Shown one piece after another: positions 1-8,147 of a stretch of DNA of 64,000 nt. The notes beneath the pieces were generated by a model, which was given only the letters and a program-made list of their open reading frames with translations, searched no databases and was not told where the DNA came from. The first letter of the stretch is position 1; every line of letters begins with the position of its first letter. Position numbers and translations under genes: made by a program. The stretch comes from Arthrobacter sp. C9C5 (GTDB lineage Bacteria > Actinomycetota > Actinomycetes > Actinomycetales > Micrococcaceae). Location of the stretch: assembly GCF_013359735.1 (NCBI RefSeq), contig NZ_JABFMX010000009.1:62001-126000 (forward strand). Direction: 5' to 3'.

Positions 1-674
1 TCGACGGCGTCCTGACCCCCACCGCGGTGGTGCACGAACGCGCCTGGCAGGAACTCTTCGACGGGTTCCTCAAGAGCGTGCCGGAGGCGCCGGGCTACCG
101 CGAGAGCGACTACTTCGACCACATCGACGGCAAGCCCCGCTTCGATGGCGTCCGCGACTTCCTGGCTTCGCGAAACATCGTGCTGCCGGAAGGCCCCGCC
201 GACGACGATCCGGCGCACGACACTGTGCACGGCCTCGGCAACCGCAAAAACAAGGTTTTCAACGACATCGTGGCCGCCGGCGGCGTGCAGCCTTTCGAGG
301 GCTCCGTCCGCTTCATCGACGCCGCGCTCAAGCGCGGACTCAAGCTCGCCGTCGTCTCCTCCTCCCGCAATGCCGTCCCGGTGCTGAAAGCCGCCGGGCT
401 CTCGGACTATTTCCCGGTGGTGGTGGACGGCGTCGTCGCGGTGTCCGAGGGGCTGCCGGGTAAGCCCAGCCCGGCCACCTACCAGTACGCCGCACGGCTG
501 CTGGGTCTTCCCAGCGAAGAGTGCGTCGTCGTCGAAGACGCCGTCTCCGGTGTCCAGGCTGGAAGCGCGGGGAGCTTCCACTCGGTCATCGGCGTGGACC
601 GCGGAGCGGGCCGGAAGACCCTGCTCGACGCCGGCGCCACGATCGTCGTCAACGATCTGGCCGAACTGCTCTAG
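1..674 (+). CDS. Beta-phosphoglucomutase family HAD hydrolase, 5' partial
   Basis: HAD-superfamily sugar phosphomutase cut by the window edge. The frame is already open at base 3 and begins inside HAD motif I (DGVLTP), so the nucleophile Asp lies just outside. Visible motifs are the Ser motif II (VVSSSRNA), Lys motif III (GKPSPATY) and the acidic motif IV (VVVEDAVSG); the last is intact. Members convert beta-glucose 1-phosphate to glucose 6-phosphate. The GH65 phosphorylase 51 bases downstream would supply that substrate, so the pair forms a cytoplasmic disaccharide phosphorolysis module. The beta-PGM assignment depends on this pairing; a plain sugar phosphatase cannot be excluded. Confidence 0.85.
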   Translation, partial: DGVLTPTAVVHERAWQELFDGFLKSVPEAPGYRESDYFDHIDGKPRFDGVRDFLASRNIVLPEGPADDDPAHDTVHGLGNRKNKVFNDIVAAGGVQPFEGSVRFIDAALKRGLKLAVVSSSRNAVPVLKAAGLSDYFPVVVDGVVAVSEGLPGKPSPATYQYAARLLGLPSEECVVVEDAVSGVQAGSAGSFHSVIGVDRGAGRKTLLDAGATIVVNDLAELL

Positions 675-725
675 CCGGCCGCCACCACCCACCCGCACAA
701 CCGTCACCGCCAAAGGACCCCAACC

Positions 726-3056
726 ATGGCTCTCATCACCTCGGACCGCGCCAGGTTCCCCAATGACCCCTGGCAGCTCGTGGAAACCGTCCACCTGCCG
801 GGCAATGCCGGAACGCTGGAGACCCTCTTCAGCCTCGGCAACGGCCACCTCGGCATCCGTGGCGCCCACTGGGCAGCCTCCGACGCCGAACTCCCGGGCA
901 GCTTCATCAACGGCTTCCACGAGATCTGGGACATCAAGCACGCGGAAAATGCGTATGGCTTCGCCCGCACCGGCCAGCGCATCCTCTACGTTCCGGATGC
1001 CAACAACTTCGTCGTGGTCATCGACGGCGAGATGCTCACCCTCGAGGAATCCACGGTGCTGGACTACCGGCGGAGCGTGGACTTCGCCACCGGCGTCTAC
1101 GAGTGCCGGATCGTCTGGCAGTGCCGCTCCGGCGCCACCGTGACCACCACGGAACGCCGCGCGGTGGGGTACCAGGCGCGCGGTGCCCTCGGCATCTCGC
1201 TGGAAGTCGCGGCCGACCGGGACATCTCCGCCGACGTGACCTCCGCCGTGGTGAACCGGCAGGACCAGCCGGTGGAGGACCACTCGGCGCATGACCCGCG
1301 CCGCGCCGGCCGGCACGCCGGACGTGTGCTGCTCCCGGTAAGGCTCGACGGCGGCGACGGCTCGCTCCGGCTCTCCTGGGAGGCCGCCGAGTCCAAGCAG
1401 CGGCTCGGCATGGCCGTAGACCACTGGACCTCCGCCGGTGTCCAGCCGTTCGACACCCAGGTGGATCAGGACGACAGTAGCGTCCGCTACGTCCTGGCCG
1501 TCAGCGCGGATACGCCGTTCGTGCTGGAGAAGAGCGTCTCCTACGCCGTAGGAGGCGCCGCCGACGAAGACCTCGCCGACACCGCCGAGCGGGCCCTGCT
1601 GCCCGTCGCCGAGATCTTCGCCCAGAGCGAGGCGCATTACCGCGACTACTGGACCACCAGCGACATCGTGGTGGGCGGCCAGGCCGAGCTGCAGCAGGCC
1701 ATCCGCTGGAACCTTTTCCAGCTGGCGCAGGCCACGGCCTGCGCAGACGTGGCCGGCATTCCGGCCAAGGGCGTGTCCGGCTCCGGCTACGACGGGCACT
1801 ACTTCTGGGACCAGGAGGTGTACCTGCTGCCCTACCTGACCTACACCAGCCCCGGCAACGCCCGCCAGGTCCTCGAGTTCCGCCACGACCTGCTGCCTGA
1901 GGCCAGGGTCCGCGCCAAGGAGCTCAGCGTGGACGGCGCCCTGTTCCCCTGGCGCACCATCAACGGCCTGGAGGCCAGCGCCTACTACGCCGCCGGCACC
2001 GCGCAGTTCCACATCGCCGCCGCGGTCGCCTTTGCCACGAACCGCTACATCTGGGCCAGCGGTGACACCGAGTTCCAGGAGACCCTCGGCTCCGACCTGT
2101 TGATCGAGACCGCCCGGATGTGGGCCTCGCTGGGCTTCTTCGGCAAGGACGGGCTGTTCCACATCCACGGCGTGACCGGCCCGGACGAGTACACCGCCGT
2201 CGTCAATGACAACCTCTACACCAACGTCATGGCCCGCTTTAACCTGCGCGCCGCCGCGGCGCTGGACCACCCGGCGATCGACGACGCCGAGCGGGAGGTC
2301 TGGGAGCAGGCCGCGAACCGGATGCAGCTGCCCTACGACGAGGACCTCCAGGTCTTCTCGCAGGACAACGACTTCATGACCCTGGAACCGTGGGACTGGG
2401 ACACGCCGCGGTCGAAGTACCCGCTGTTGCTGAACTTCCACCCGCTGGTGATCTACCGGCACCAGGTGCTCAAGCAGGCGGACACGGTGCTGGCCATGTT
2501 CCTGCAATGGCAGGACTTCACGGCGGAGGAAAAGCGCCGCGCCTTCGACTTCTATGACCCCATCACCACCGGCGACTCCACCCTGTCCGCCTGTGTGCAG
2601 GGCATCATGGCCGCCGAGGTCGGGTACGGCCAGGCCGCGCTGGACCACTTCATCCACGCGCTGTACATCGACCTGGACGATACGCACGGCAACACGATCG
2701 ACGGCGTGCACATCGCCTCCACCGGCGGGGTCTGGAGCTCGCTGGTCAGCGGCTTCGCCGGCCTGCGCGACCAGGGCCAGGTGCCGTACTTCGATCCGCG
2801 GCTGCCGGCCGAATGGGACTCCCTGTCCTTCCACCTGAAACTCCGCGGCGGGCTGCTGCACGTCGAGCTGGACCACGCGGCGCTCCGGCTGACCGTCCGG
2901 GAGGGCGCGCCGCTGGACGTCGACGTGCGCGGTGAACGGTTCACCGTGGGCGGCGAGCCGGTGACCGTGCCGCTGCACGCCGTGGTGAGCCCGGAGCCAA
3001 CGGTGTTCCCAGGTCCGGCGACGGCGTCGATCCCGGTGGTGCGCGCCGTCAACTGA
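726..3056 (+). CDS. Glycoside hydrolase family 65 disaccharide phosphorylase
   Basis: 776 residues, the usual GH65 length. The N-terminal beta-sandwich carries the family signature ETLFSLGNGHLGIRG near residue 35. The (alpha/alpha)6 barrel has the acid catalyst in TGPDEYTAVVNDN, with the Glu at residue 488, close to E487 of Lactobacillus maltose phosphorylase. A KQAD motif near residue 585 is typical of the phosphorylases. GH65 enzymes phosphorolyse maltose, trehalose, kojibiose or nigerose with inversion, releasing glucose and beta-glucose 1-phosphate. Substrate cannot be told from the sequence. It is probably co-transcribed with the phosphomutase upstream. An AAAGGA ribosome-binding site precedes the ATG. 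Confidence 0.9.
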   Translation: MALITSDRARFPNDPWQLVETVHLPGNAGTLETLFSLGNGHLGIRGAHWAASDAELPGSFINGFHEIWDIKHAENAYGFARTGQRILYVPDANNFVVVIDGEMLTLEESTVLDYRRSVDFATGVYECRIVWQCRSGATVTTTERRAVGYQARGALGISLEVAADRDISADVTSAVVNRQDQPVEDHSAHDPRRAGRHAGRVLLPVRLDGGDGSLRLSWEAAESKQRLGMAVDHWTSAGVQPFDTQVDQDDSSVRYVLAVSADTPFVLEKSVSYAVGGAADEDLADTAERALLPVAEIFAQSEAHYRDYWTTSDIVVGGQAELQQAIRWNLFQLAQATACADVAGIPAKGVSGSGYDGHYFWDQEVYLLPYLTYTSPGNARQVLEFRHDLLPEARVRAKELSVDGALFPWRTINGLEASAYYAAGTAQFHIAAAVAFATNRYIWASGDTEFQETLGSDLLIETARMWASLGFFGKDGLFHIHGVTGPDEYTAVVNDNLYTNVMARFNLRAAAALDHPAIDDAEREVWEQAANRMQLPYDEDLQVFSQDNDFMTLEPWDWDTPRSKYPLLLNFHPLVIYRHQVLKQADTVLAMFLQWQDFTAEEKRRAFDFYDPITTGDSTLSACVQGIMAAEVGYGQAALDHFIHALYIDLDDTHGNTIDGVHIASTGGVWSSLVSGFAGLRDQGQVPYFDPRLPAEWDSLSFHLKLRGGLLHVELDHAALRLTVREGAPLDVDVRGERFTVGGEPVTVPLHAVVSPEPTVFPGPATASIPVVRAVN

Positions 3057-3195
3057 CACGCCGTCAACTGACGCGCCGGCGGCTCCCCGAGCGCCCGCCC
3101 CGGGAGCCGCCATCACGTCGGGTGCCGGCGCGGCCGCAGGAACGCTTCGCTCCGTCGGCCTGGACGGCTAGAGTCGGATCCACCGAGGGAGAGGA

Positions 3196-3507
3196 ATGCC
3201 AGTGCCTGTTGCTTTGTATGCCGAATTTACGGTCAAGACCGGGGCCGAGGACCGGGTCGCGGAGATGATGGCCGAACTGACCGCAAAGGTCCGCGGCGAG
3301 AGCGGAAACCTTGTCTTCGATCCGCACACCCGGAGAGAAAATTCGAATGCCTACTTTGTCTATGAGATCTACCGCGACGAAGAGGCGTTCCAGGCGCATA
3401 TCGCCGCGGAGCACAGCAAGGTCTTCAACGCCGAATTGGGCGGCCTGATTGAGGAAGACGGCTCGCAGCTCAGCTGGCTGACCCCGGCGGCGGAAGTCGA
3501 ATCCTAG
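3196..3507 (+). CDS. Antibiotic biosynthesis monooxygenase (ABM)-domain protein
   Basis: 103-residue single-domain protein of the dimeric ferredoxin-like ABM/quinol monooxygenase family. It shows the typical opening (VALYAEFTVKTGAEDRVAEMM), the central NLVFDPHTRRENSNAYFVYEIY and HIAAEHSKVF. Such proteins oxidise quinols without a cofactor or act as small stress enzymes; the substrate is unknown here. GGGAGAGGA sits directly against the ATG, so the in-frame GTG at 3202, with better spacing, may be the real start. It is convergent with the HAD gene that follows. Confidence 0.8.
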   Translation: MPVPVALYAEFTVKTGAEDRVAEMMAELTAKVRGESGNLVFDPHTRRENSNAYFVYEIYRDEEAFQAHIAAEHSKVFNAELGGLIEEDGSQLSWLTPAAEVES

Positions 3508-3523
3508 GCCTCCCGGTCCTAGG
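3503..3523. terminator. Possible bidirectional terminator hairpin
   Basis: CCTAGG at 3503-3508 is repeated at 3518-3523. It is self-complementary, so the two copies can pair around a 9-base loop. The left copy contains the stop region of the ABM gene and the right copy contains the stop codon of the convergent HAD gene. The stem is short and has no U-tract, so this is tentative. Confidence 0.35.
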
Positions 3524-4235
3524 GGCCTTCGGCGCGGCCGTGGCCCGAAGCGGCGATGACGGCATACAGGTCCGGGACGCCGCGGCCTGCCAGGGTGGGC
3601 CAGATGGTCAGCCCGTCCGCGGCCGGCAGCGGCGCAAGGTGCGGAACACCGATCGTCGGCAGCCCGGCCGCGCGGGCGGCCCGGGTTCCCGGCAGCGAGT
3701 CCTCGATGGCGATGACCCTCCTGCTGGAGAGTTGCGGCCGGATGCGCTCGAGGCGGCGGAACGCGGTCTCATACGCTTCGGGATGCGGCTTGCCCTGCGA
3801 AACCATGTCCCCGGTCACGGCCAGCTCAAAGCTGTCGGCCGGAAAGTGGTTCAGGATGTCGCCAACAATGTGGCGGTGGGACATGGTCACGAGCACGCAC
3901 GGCACGCCGTGTGCCCGGAGGCCGGCCAGCAGCTCCGCGGCCCCGGGACGCCAATGGACGCTTTCGCTGATGCGGTCCCGGACGCCTCCCGTCACCCGAC
4001 GGGCGATCTCGTCGTCGGAAAGGCGGACGCCCGCGCGCTGCAGGACCTTGATCGAATCGGCCTGGGAGCAGCCCATGATCGACAGGGCCTGGGCCTCGGT
4101 CCAGGTTCCGCCGAAGCTCTCGACCAGCTCCGTCTGCACCGCGGTCCAGTGGCGTTCCGTGTCCACCAGTGTGCCGTCGAGGTCCCAAAAGACCGCCTCG
4201 AGCCCAATCTCCTCGCCGCGAACGGTTGCCGCCAC
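3519..4235 (-). CDS. HAD-superfamily hydrolase (phosphoglycolate phosphatase-like)
   Basis: HAD subfamily IA phosphatase, 238 residues from the chosen GTG. All four motifs are intact: DxD nucleophile in FWDLDGTLVDTE, Ser/Thr in VTMSHRH, Lys in SQGKPHPEAY and the acidic IEDSLPG. An upstream ATG at 4283 is in frame, but the GTG at 4235 has a strong GGAAGGAG ribosome-binding site and leaves room for the divergent regulator's promoter, so I prefer it. The substrate is a small phosphorylated metabolite; nothing nearby fixes which. Confidence 0.85.
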   Translation of the reverse strand: MAATVRGEEIGLEAVFWDLDGTLVDTERHWTAVQTELVESFGGTWTEAQALSIMGCSQADSIKVLQRAGVRLSDDEIARRVTGGVRDRISESVHWRPGAAELLAGLRAHGVPCVLVTMSHRHIVGDILNHFPADSFELAVTGDMVSQGKPHPEAYETAFRRLERIRPQLSSRRVIAIEDSLPGTRAARAAGLPTIGVPHLAPLPAADGLTIWPTLAGRGVPDLYAVIAASGHGRAEGP

Positions 4236-4308
4236 GCTGCTCCTTCCCTCTGTGTCCCGTCCGGATTGGCTGCGTCGGGCCATTCCGGCGGTGAACTATG
4301 CTGGGCCA

Positions 4309-4986
4309 ATGGCCCTAACCGATGATGCGATCGCCAGAATCAAGGACATGATTCTCACCGGCGAGTTGTCGCCCGGAGACAAACTACCTCCGGAAAATGA
4401 GCTGAGTGAGAAGCTCGGGCTCTCCCGCAGTTCCCTGCGCGAGGCCGTGAAGGCTCTCGAGACCATCAGGGTACTTGACGTCAGGCGTGGGGACGGGACC
4501 TATGTCACGAGCCTCGAGCCGGCGCTGCTGAAGGAATCGGTGGCGTTCATGGTGGACCTCAGCCGGGATTCCTCGGTCCTTGAGCTGCTCGAAGTGCGGC
4601 GGATCCTGGAAGCCTCGGCGGCCTCGCTTGCGGCGCAGGCGGTCTCGCCGGAGCAGCTCGCGCTGCTCCACAAGGAGATCGACGACGTCGACGTCGACTC
4701 CGCGGAAAACCTGGTCGAACACGACCTGAACTTCCATGCGCTGATCGCGGAGGCCTCAGGCAACTCCTATCTGGCGAGCCTGCTCTCCGGCCTCAATAGC
4801 CGCACCGTGCGGGCACGGGTGTGGCGCGCGCTGACGGAGGAAGACGCCGTCGCCCGGACGCTCGCGGAGCACCGGGCGATAGCGGACGCGCTGGCAAACC
4901 ACGATGCGGACCTGGCCCGGGCCCTCACGATCGTCCACGTCAGCGGCGTCGAACACTGGCTCAAGCGCTCGCTGCCGGCCAAATAG
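4309..4986 (+). CDS. GntR-family transcriptional regulator, FadR subfamily
   Basis: 225 residues. The N-terminal winged helix contains LPPENELSEKLGLSRSSLREAVKALE, ending in the wing DVRRGDGTYV. The C-terminal FCD ligand-binding domain has the expected metal-ligand pattern: DLNFH, EHR and a late HVSGVEH. FCD regulators usually sense sugar acids or organic acids. It lies next to the epimerase/ribokinase/aldolase cluster, tail to tail with the aldolase gene, so control of that cluster is plausible but not shown. The coding frame extends far upstream, but that part has no GntR similarity; the ATG at 4309 starts the conserved domain. Confidence 0.88.
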   Translation: MALTDDAIARIKDMILTGELSPGDKLPPENELSEKLGLSRSSLREAVKALETIRVLDVRRGDGTYVTSLEPALLKESVAFMVDLSRDSSVLELLEVRRILEASAASLAAQAVSPEQLALLHKEIDDVDVDSAENLVEHDLNFHALIAEASGNSYLASLLSGLNSRTVRARVWRALTEEDAVARTLAEHRAIADALANHDADLARALTIVHVSGVEHWLKRSLPAK

Positions 4987-5001
4987 GACCCGGCCCGGGT
5001 C
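4987..5001. terminator. Hairpin filling a convergent gene junction
   Basis: The 15 bases between two convergent stop codons read GACCCG-GCC-CGGGTC, a perfect 6-bp stem with a 3-base loop. Its position suggests a bidirectional terminator; there is no clear U-tract on either strand. Confidence 0.5.
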
Positions 5002-5661
5002 TTAGCCGGCCACGCCCATCCGCTCGGATTCCGTTTCGAAGACCTCGACGGCGGCGGCCGTCAGCGGATCCGAGAAGAACTTGTGCCACGTGACCGGCGC
5101 CAGGGTGAAATGCGAGACCCCCAGCTGGGCCAGCGCCGAGATCTGGGCCGCCTCCCGCAGGCTTGCCACGAGGAGCTTCATCGGCGAGCCTCCGGCGGTG
5201 ATGCACTGCTGGATGGCCGCGATCTCTGCGGTCCCGTCGCGGCCGGCGTCGTTCATCCGGCCCAGGTACGGGGCCAGGAACTCTGCCCCGGCCGCCATGG
5301 CGGGCAGGGCCTGTTCCCTCGCGTAGACGGCGGTGACCAGAATCCGCACGCCCCGGGCTGCCAGCGCCCTGGCCGCCGCGACACCCTCCGCGGTGGCGGG
5401 AACCTTCACCACGAGGTTGTCGCCCAGCGAGTGGATCCAGTCGCCGCGGTCCTCCAGCTCGGCCCGGGTGGAACCCCAGGCCTGGACGAACACCGTGCCG
5501 GCGCCGGCAGCCCCCGCCCAGTCGACCAGCTCGGGAATCTGTCGGTTCAGCAAGCCTGCGCCGGCGAGGATGCTGGGGTTCGTGGTCAGGCCCGCGAACA
5601 GGCCGCTGCGCAGCAGCGGTTCGGCCTCGGCCCGCGACGCCGTATCCAGATAAAAGTGCAC
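5002..5661 (-). CDS. Transaldolase / fructose-6-phosphate aldolase family protein
   Basis: 219 residues, the size of the FSA/TalC single-barrel group rather than full transaldolase. The Schiff-base lysine is K86 in NLVVKVPAT, equivalent to K85 of E. coli FSA. TTNPS near residue 27 and AGAEFLAPYLGRMND also match the family. These enzymes make or break C3-C4 bonds of ketose phosphates. It is the last gene of a minus-strand cluster with rbsD, rbsK and a ketose 3-epimerase, so it may act on the phosphorylated sugar they produce. GTG start with AGGAGG immediately upstream. Confidence 0.85.
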   Translation of the reverse strand: MHFYLDTASRAEAEPLLRSGLFAGLTTNPSILAGAGLLNRQIPELVDWAGAAGAGTVFVQAWGSTRAELEDRGDWIHSLGDNLVVKVPATAEGVAAARALAARGVRILVTAVYAREQALPAMAAGAEFLAPYLGRMNDAGRDGTAEIAAIQQCITAGGSPMKLLVASLREAAQISALAQLGVSHFTLAPVTWHKFFSDPLTAAAVEVFETESERMGVAG

Positions 5662-5669
5662 GGCCCCTC

Positions 5670-6089
5670 CTAGTCCTGGCCCGGGCCGTAGGCAACGCCT
5701 GCATGCAGGATCACGTTCGCGTACGGGGTGAACTCGCCGGAGCGCACGGCCGCGCGGGCCCCGGATGTCTGCGCCTTGAACTCGACATGCGGGACGAACT
5801 CCGGCACGACGCCTGCCGCCTCGAGGCGCTCCAGGATCTGCGCCAGCATCGCCGGGCTCGCCTCGCGCAGCTCCTCGGCCAGCGTTGCGCCCTCGATGAC
5901 CACTTCCGCGAGCACGGCATCGAGGACCTTGAGGAACGGCGGTTCGGAGGGGAAGTAGGCCAGGTCGACGCGCTCGACCCCGGCCGGGATGGGCAGGCCC
6001 GCGTCGGTGACCACGAGGGTGTCCGTGTGGCCGGTCTCGGAAACGATGCGCGATAGTTGCCCGTTCAGGATTCCGTGGGTTTTTCTCAT
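5670..6089 (-). CDS. rbsD: D-ribose pyranase
   Basis: 139 residues, the RbsD/FucU fold. The conserved N-terminal MRKTHGILNGQLSRIVSETGHTDTLVVTDAGLPIP includes the catalytic His of TGHTD. It interconverts beta-pyranose and furanose forms of ribose (and some other sugars) before phosphorylation. It sits 11 bases downstream of rbsK with its own AGGAG site and 8 bases upstream of the aldolase start, so the genes are clearly co-transcribed. Confidence 0.92.
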   Translation of the reverse strand: MRKTHGILNGQLSRIVSETGHTDTLVVTDAGLPIPAGVERVDLAYFPSEPPFLKVLDAVLAEVVIEGATLAEELREASPAMLAQILERLEAAGVVPEFVPHVEFKAQTSGARAAVRSGEFTPYANVILHAGVAYGPGQD

Positions 6090-6100
6090 CTGGGGTGCTC

Positions 6101-7054
6101 CTAGTGGCTCGGGACGTTGCTGGAAAGGAAGAGCTCGACGTCGGCCGCGGAGGGCAGGCTGGGGGACGCCCCCTTCTTGGTCACGGCCAGTGCCCCGGCG
6201 GCCATTGCGCGCCGGATCGCGTCGTCAATAGACAGGCCGGCGGCGAGCGAGGCTCCAAGGTAGCCGGAGAACGCGTCTCCGGCGGCCGTGGTGTCCACCG
6301 CGGTGACGGGGAAGGATTCGAAGACGGCCTGCCGGTCGGCAGTGACCAGGACGGCGCCGGCAGACGCCAGGGTGATGATAGCGCCTCCGGTTCCCTGCGC
6401 CAGGAACCATTGCCCGGCGCGGATGGCGCTGGCCTGGTCCGTGACCGGAATCCCGGTGATCAGGCTGGCTTCCGTCTCGTTGGGTGTCACGTAGTCCACG
6501 CCCGCCCAGGTCTGCTGGTCCAGGGCGGCGGCGGGAGCCGGGTCCAGGACGACTGTTAGCCCGGCTGCCCGGGCTGCGCGGACGGCGTGCGCGGCAGCTT
6601 CCCGCGGAATTTCCAGCTGGGTCAGCAGCACCGACGCCCTGGGCGCCAGCCGGGCGATCGCGGCAGTGATCTGCTCCGGCCCCAGATGATCATTGGCGAG
6701 CGGCACCATCACGATGTCGTTTTCGCCGGAGTCGTCCACCCGGATGTGGGCGATCCCGGTGGGGGCCTCGACCACACGGAGTTCGCTGGTGTCGACGCCG
6801 TGGTCCTCCAGCCCTCCCGTGACCAGTGGCCGGAAGAGGTCGTTGCCCACGCACCCCACCATGAAGGACGGTGCACCGGCGAGGCCGCTCGCGACGGCCT
6901 GGTTGGCGCCCTTGCCTCCCAGCAGCAGGGTGAACTCTTCGCCGAGAATGGTTTCCCCTCGTTTCGGCAATCTTTTCGAGAAAGTTGTGACGTCCGCAGT
7001 GATGCTGCCGACGATGATGACGCCTTCTCGGCCGTTTCCGGTCTCGTTTGTCAT
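6101..7054 (-). CDS. rbsK: Ribokinase
   Basis: 317-residue PfkB-family sugar kinase. The N-terminal signature GGKGANQAVA and the C-terminal DTTAAGDAFSGYL, containing the catalytic Asp and anion hole, are both present. It phosphorylates ribose, or a related pentose/hexose, at O5 with ATP in the cytoplasm. The epimerase upstream raises the possibility that allulose or another ketose is also a substrate. GAGGAA ribosome-binding site. Confidence 0.9.
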   Translation of the reverse strand: MTNETGNGREGVIIVGSITADVTTFSKRLPKRGETILGEEFTLLLGGKGANQAVASGLAGAPSFMVGCVGNDLFRPLVTGGLEDHGVDTSELRVVEAPTGIAHIRVDDSGENDIVMVPLANDHLGPEQITAAIARLAPRASVLLTQLEIPREAAAHAVRAARAAGLTVVLDPAPAAALDQQTWAGVDYVTPNETEASLITGIPVTDQASAIRAGQWFLAQGTGGAIITLASAGAVLVTADRQAVFESFPVTAVDTTAAGDAFSGYLGASLAAGLSIDDAIRRAMAAGALAVTKKGASPSLPSAADVELFLSSNVPSH

Positions 7055-7079
7055 ATGTTATTCCTCATAGGTCAGATGT

Positions 7080-7949
7080 TTAGTGCTTGTCGATGGAGGA
7101 GACTGACGCCAGCTGGCCGCGGATGAAGCTGTTGGCGTGGGAGCCCAGGTTGGCCGAATCGTCCCACAGGTTCCGCCACACGCCCAGGGTGTTGCTGAGA
7201 TTGTCGTCCACCACGGCGGAGGAGAAGGACTCGAATACCACGGGGCCGTCGTAGCCGATGAGGGCGAGGCCGCGAAAGAAGGCGCCGAAGTCCACGCTGC
7301 CGGACCCGAGGTAGCCACGGTGGCTCTCCCCGATGTGAACGTAGCCCAGCTTCTTGCCTGCCGCGAGCACGGGGCTCAGCAGGTCTGGTTCCTCGATGTT
7401 CATGTGGTACGTGTCCAGATGCAGGTAGACGTTGGGGTGGCCGATCTCCTCGATGAACGCGAGGGCCTGCCGGCCGGTGTTGAGCAGGTTGCTTTCGTAC
7501 CGGTTCACCACCTCCAGGCCGAGGCGGATGCCGAGGCTGGCGGCCCGCTCCGCAAGCCGCTGCAAGGCCTCGGCGCTGTTGCGTCGGCCGGCTTCAGTGG
7601 CGGGCCTGGAATACTTCTGCATGGCGCTGTAGATCACGCCGCACAGGTAGTCCGCCTCAAGGTCGTGCACGATTTCCAAGCACCTGTTCAGGGTCTCTTC
7701 GCCCCTGGCGACCACGGACGGATCCTCGCTGCTGAGGTCGGTCTGCGCCGTCAGGCCCAGCGAGGCGGTGGCGGCCAGTCCGTGCTCCCTGAGCGAGCGG
7801 GAGGCCTGCGTCGGCTCGAAGGACCAGGGGTCCATGAGTGGGATTTCCAGCAAGTCGAAGCCGGCCTCGGACGTCATTCGCGCTGATTCCGCGAAGGAAA
7901 CCGGGTCCAACGAGCCGTTCCAGACCAAGCTGTGACAGCCAATCATCAT
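7080..7949 (-). CDS. D-tagatose/D-allulose 3-epimerase family ketose epimerase
   Basis: 289-residue TIM barrel. The metal ligands fall at E146 (LEVVNRYE), D179 (LHLDTYHMNIEE), H205 (VHIGESHRG) and E240 (FESF). Their spacing of 33, 26 and 35 residues is that of characterised D-tagatose 3-epimerases, and GESHRG is the substrate-binding signature. From memory it resembles the Arthrobacter globiformis D-allulose 3-epimerase, which has the same length. It would interconvert ketohexoses at C3 (fructose/allulose). It is first gene of the minus-strand cluster, divergent from the ABC transporter. Two ATGs occur in tandem; GGGAGA lies upstream. Confidence 0.88.
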   Translation of the reverse strand: MMIGCHSLVWNGSLDPVSFAESARMTSEAGFDLLEIPLMDPWSFEPTQASRSLREHGLAATASLGLTAQTDLSSEDPSVVARGEETLNRCLEIVHDLEADYLCGVIYSAMQKYSRPATEAGRRNSAEALQRLAERAASLGIRLGLEVVNRYESNLLNTGRQALAFIEEIGHPNVYLHLDTYHMNIEEPDLLSPVLAAGKKLGYVHIGESHRGYLGSGSVDFGAFFRGLALIGYDGPVVFESFSSAVVDDNLSNTLGVWRNLWDDSANLGSHANSFIRGQLASVSSIDKH

Positions 7950-7998
7950 ATGTTTCTCCCATAACGATTTCTAAACATCCGACCAAAGGGTGTGTTTT

Positions 7999-8014
7999 AG
8001 GTCATATTTGACCT
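7999..8014. promoter_or_regulatory. Inverted repeat in divergent control region
   Basis: AGGTCA-TATT-TGACCT is a perfect 6-bp inverted repeat with a 4-base spacer, 49 bases upstream of the epimerase start and about 130 upstream of the transporter start. The right arm overlaps a TTGACC that could serve as a plus-strand -35 box. It is a candidate operator for a regulator of the divergent locus, possibly the FadR-type protein at 4309-4986. Confidence 0.45.
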
Positions 8015-8064
8015 TACTCTAGTTATGGACCAAGGATAGATACATCGAGATACAAGTTGAGGGT

Positions 8065-8078
8065 CGGCAGTGTTGCCG
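8065..8078. promoter_or_regulatory. GCARTGTTGC palindrome in transporter leader
   Basis: CGGCA-GTGT-TGCCG is a perfect 5-bp inverted repeat, 69 bases before the ATPase gene start. A closely related palindrome sits in front of the sugar-binding-protein gene and another before the fucose-pathway hydrolase gene. The shape resembles LacI-family operators (GCAACGTTGC) with a changed centre. It could instead be an mRNA stem. Confidence 0.4.
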
Positions 8079-8147
8079 GCCGTCGTCCAAATCCACGAGT
8101 ACCGGCCGCAAGGCACCAGCGTTATCTCCGAAGAAGTAGGTGAGACA

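Noticed and set aside
3556..4308. N-terminal extension of the FadR-type regulator
   Set aside because: Antisense to the HAD phosphatase gene; the GntR domain begins at 4309.
8070..8147. Longer ATPase start at 8070
   Set aside because: The extra residues do not resemble RbsA and would overlap the leader palindrome; GTG 8148 has a better site.
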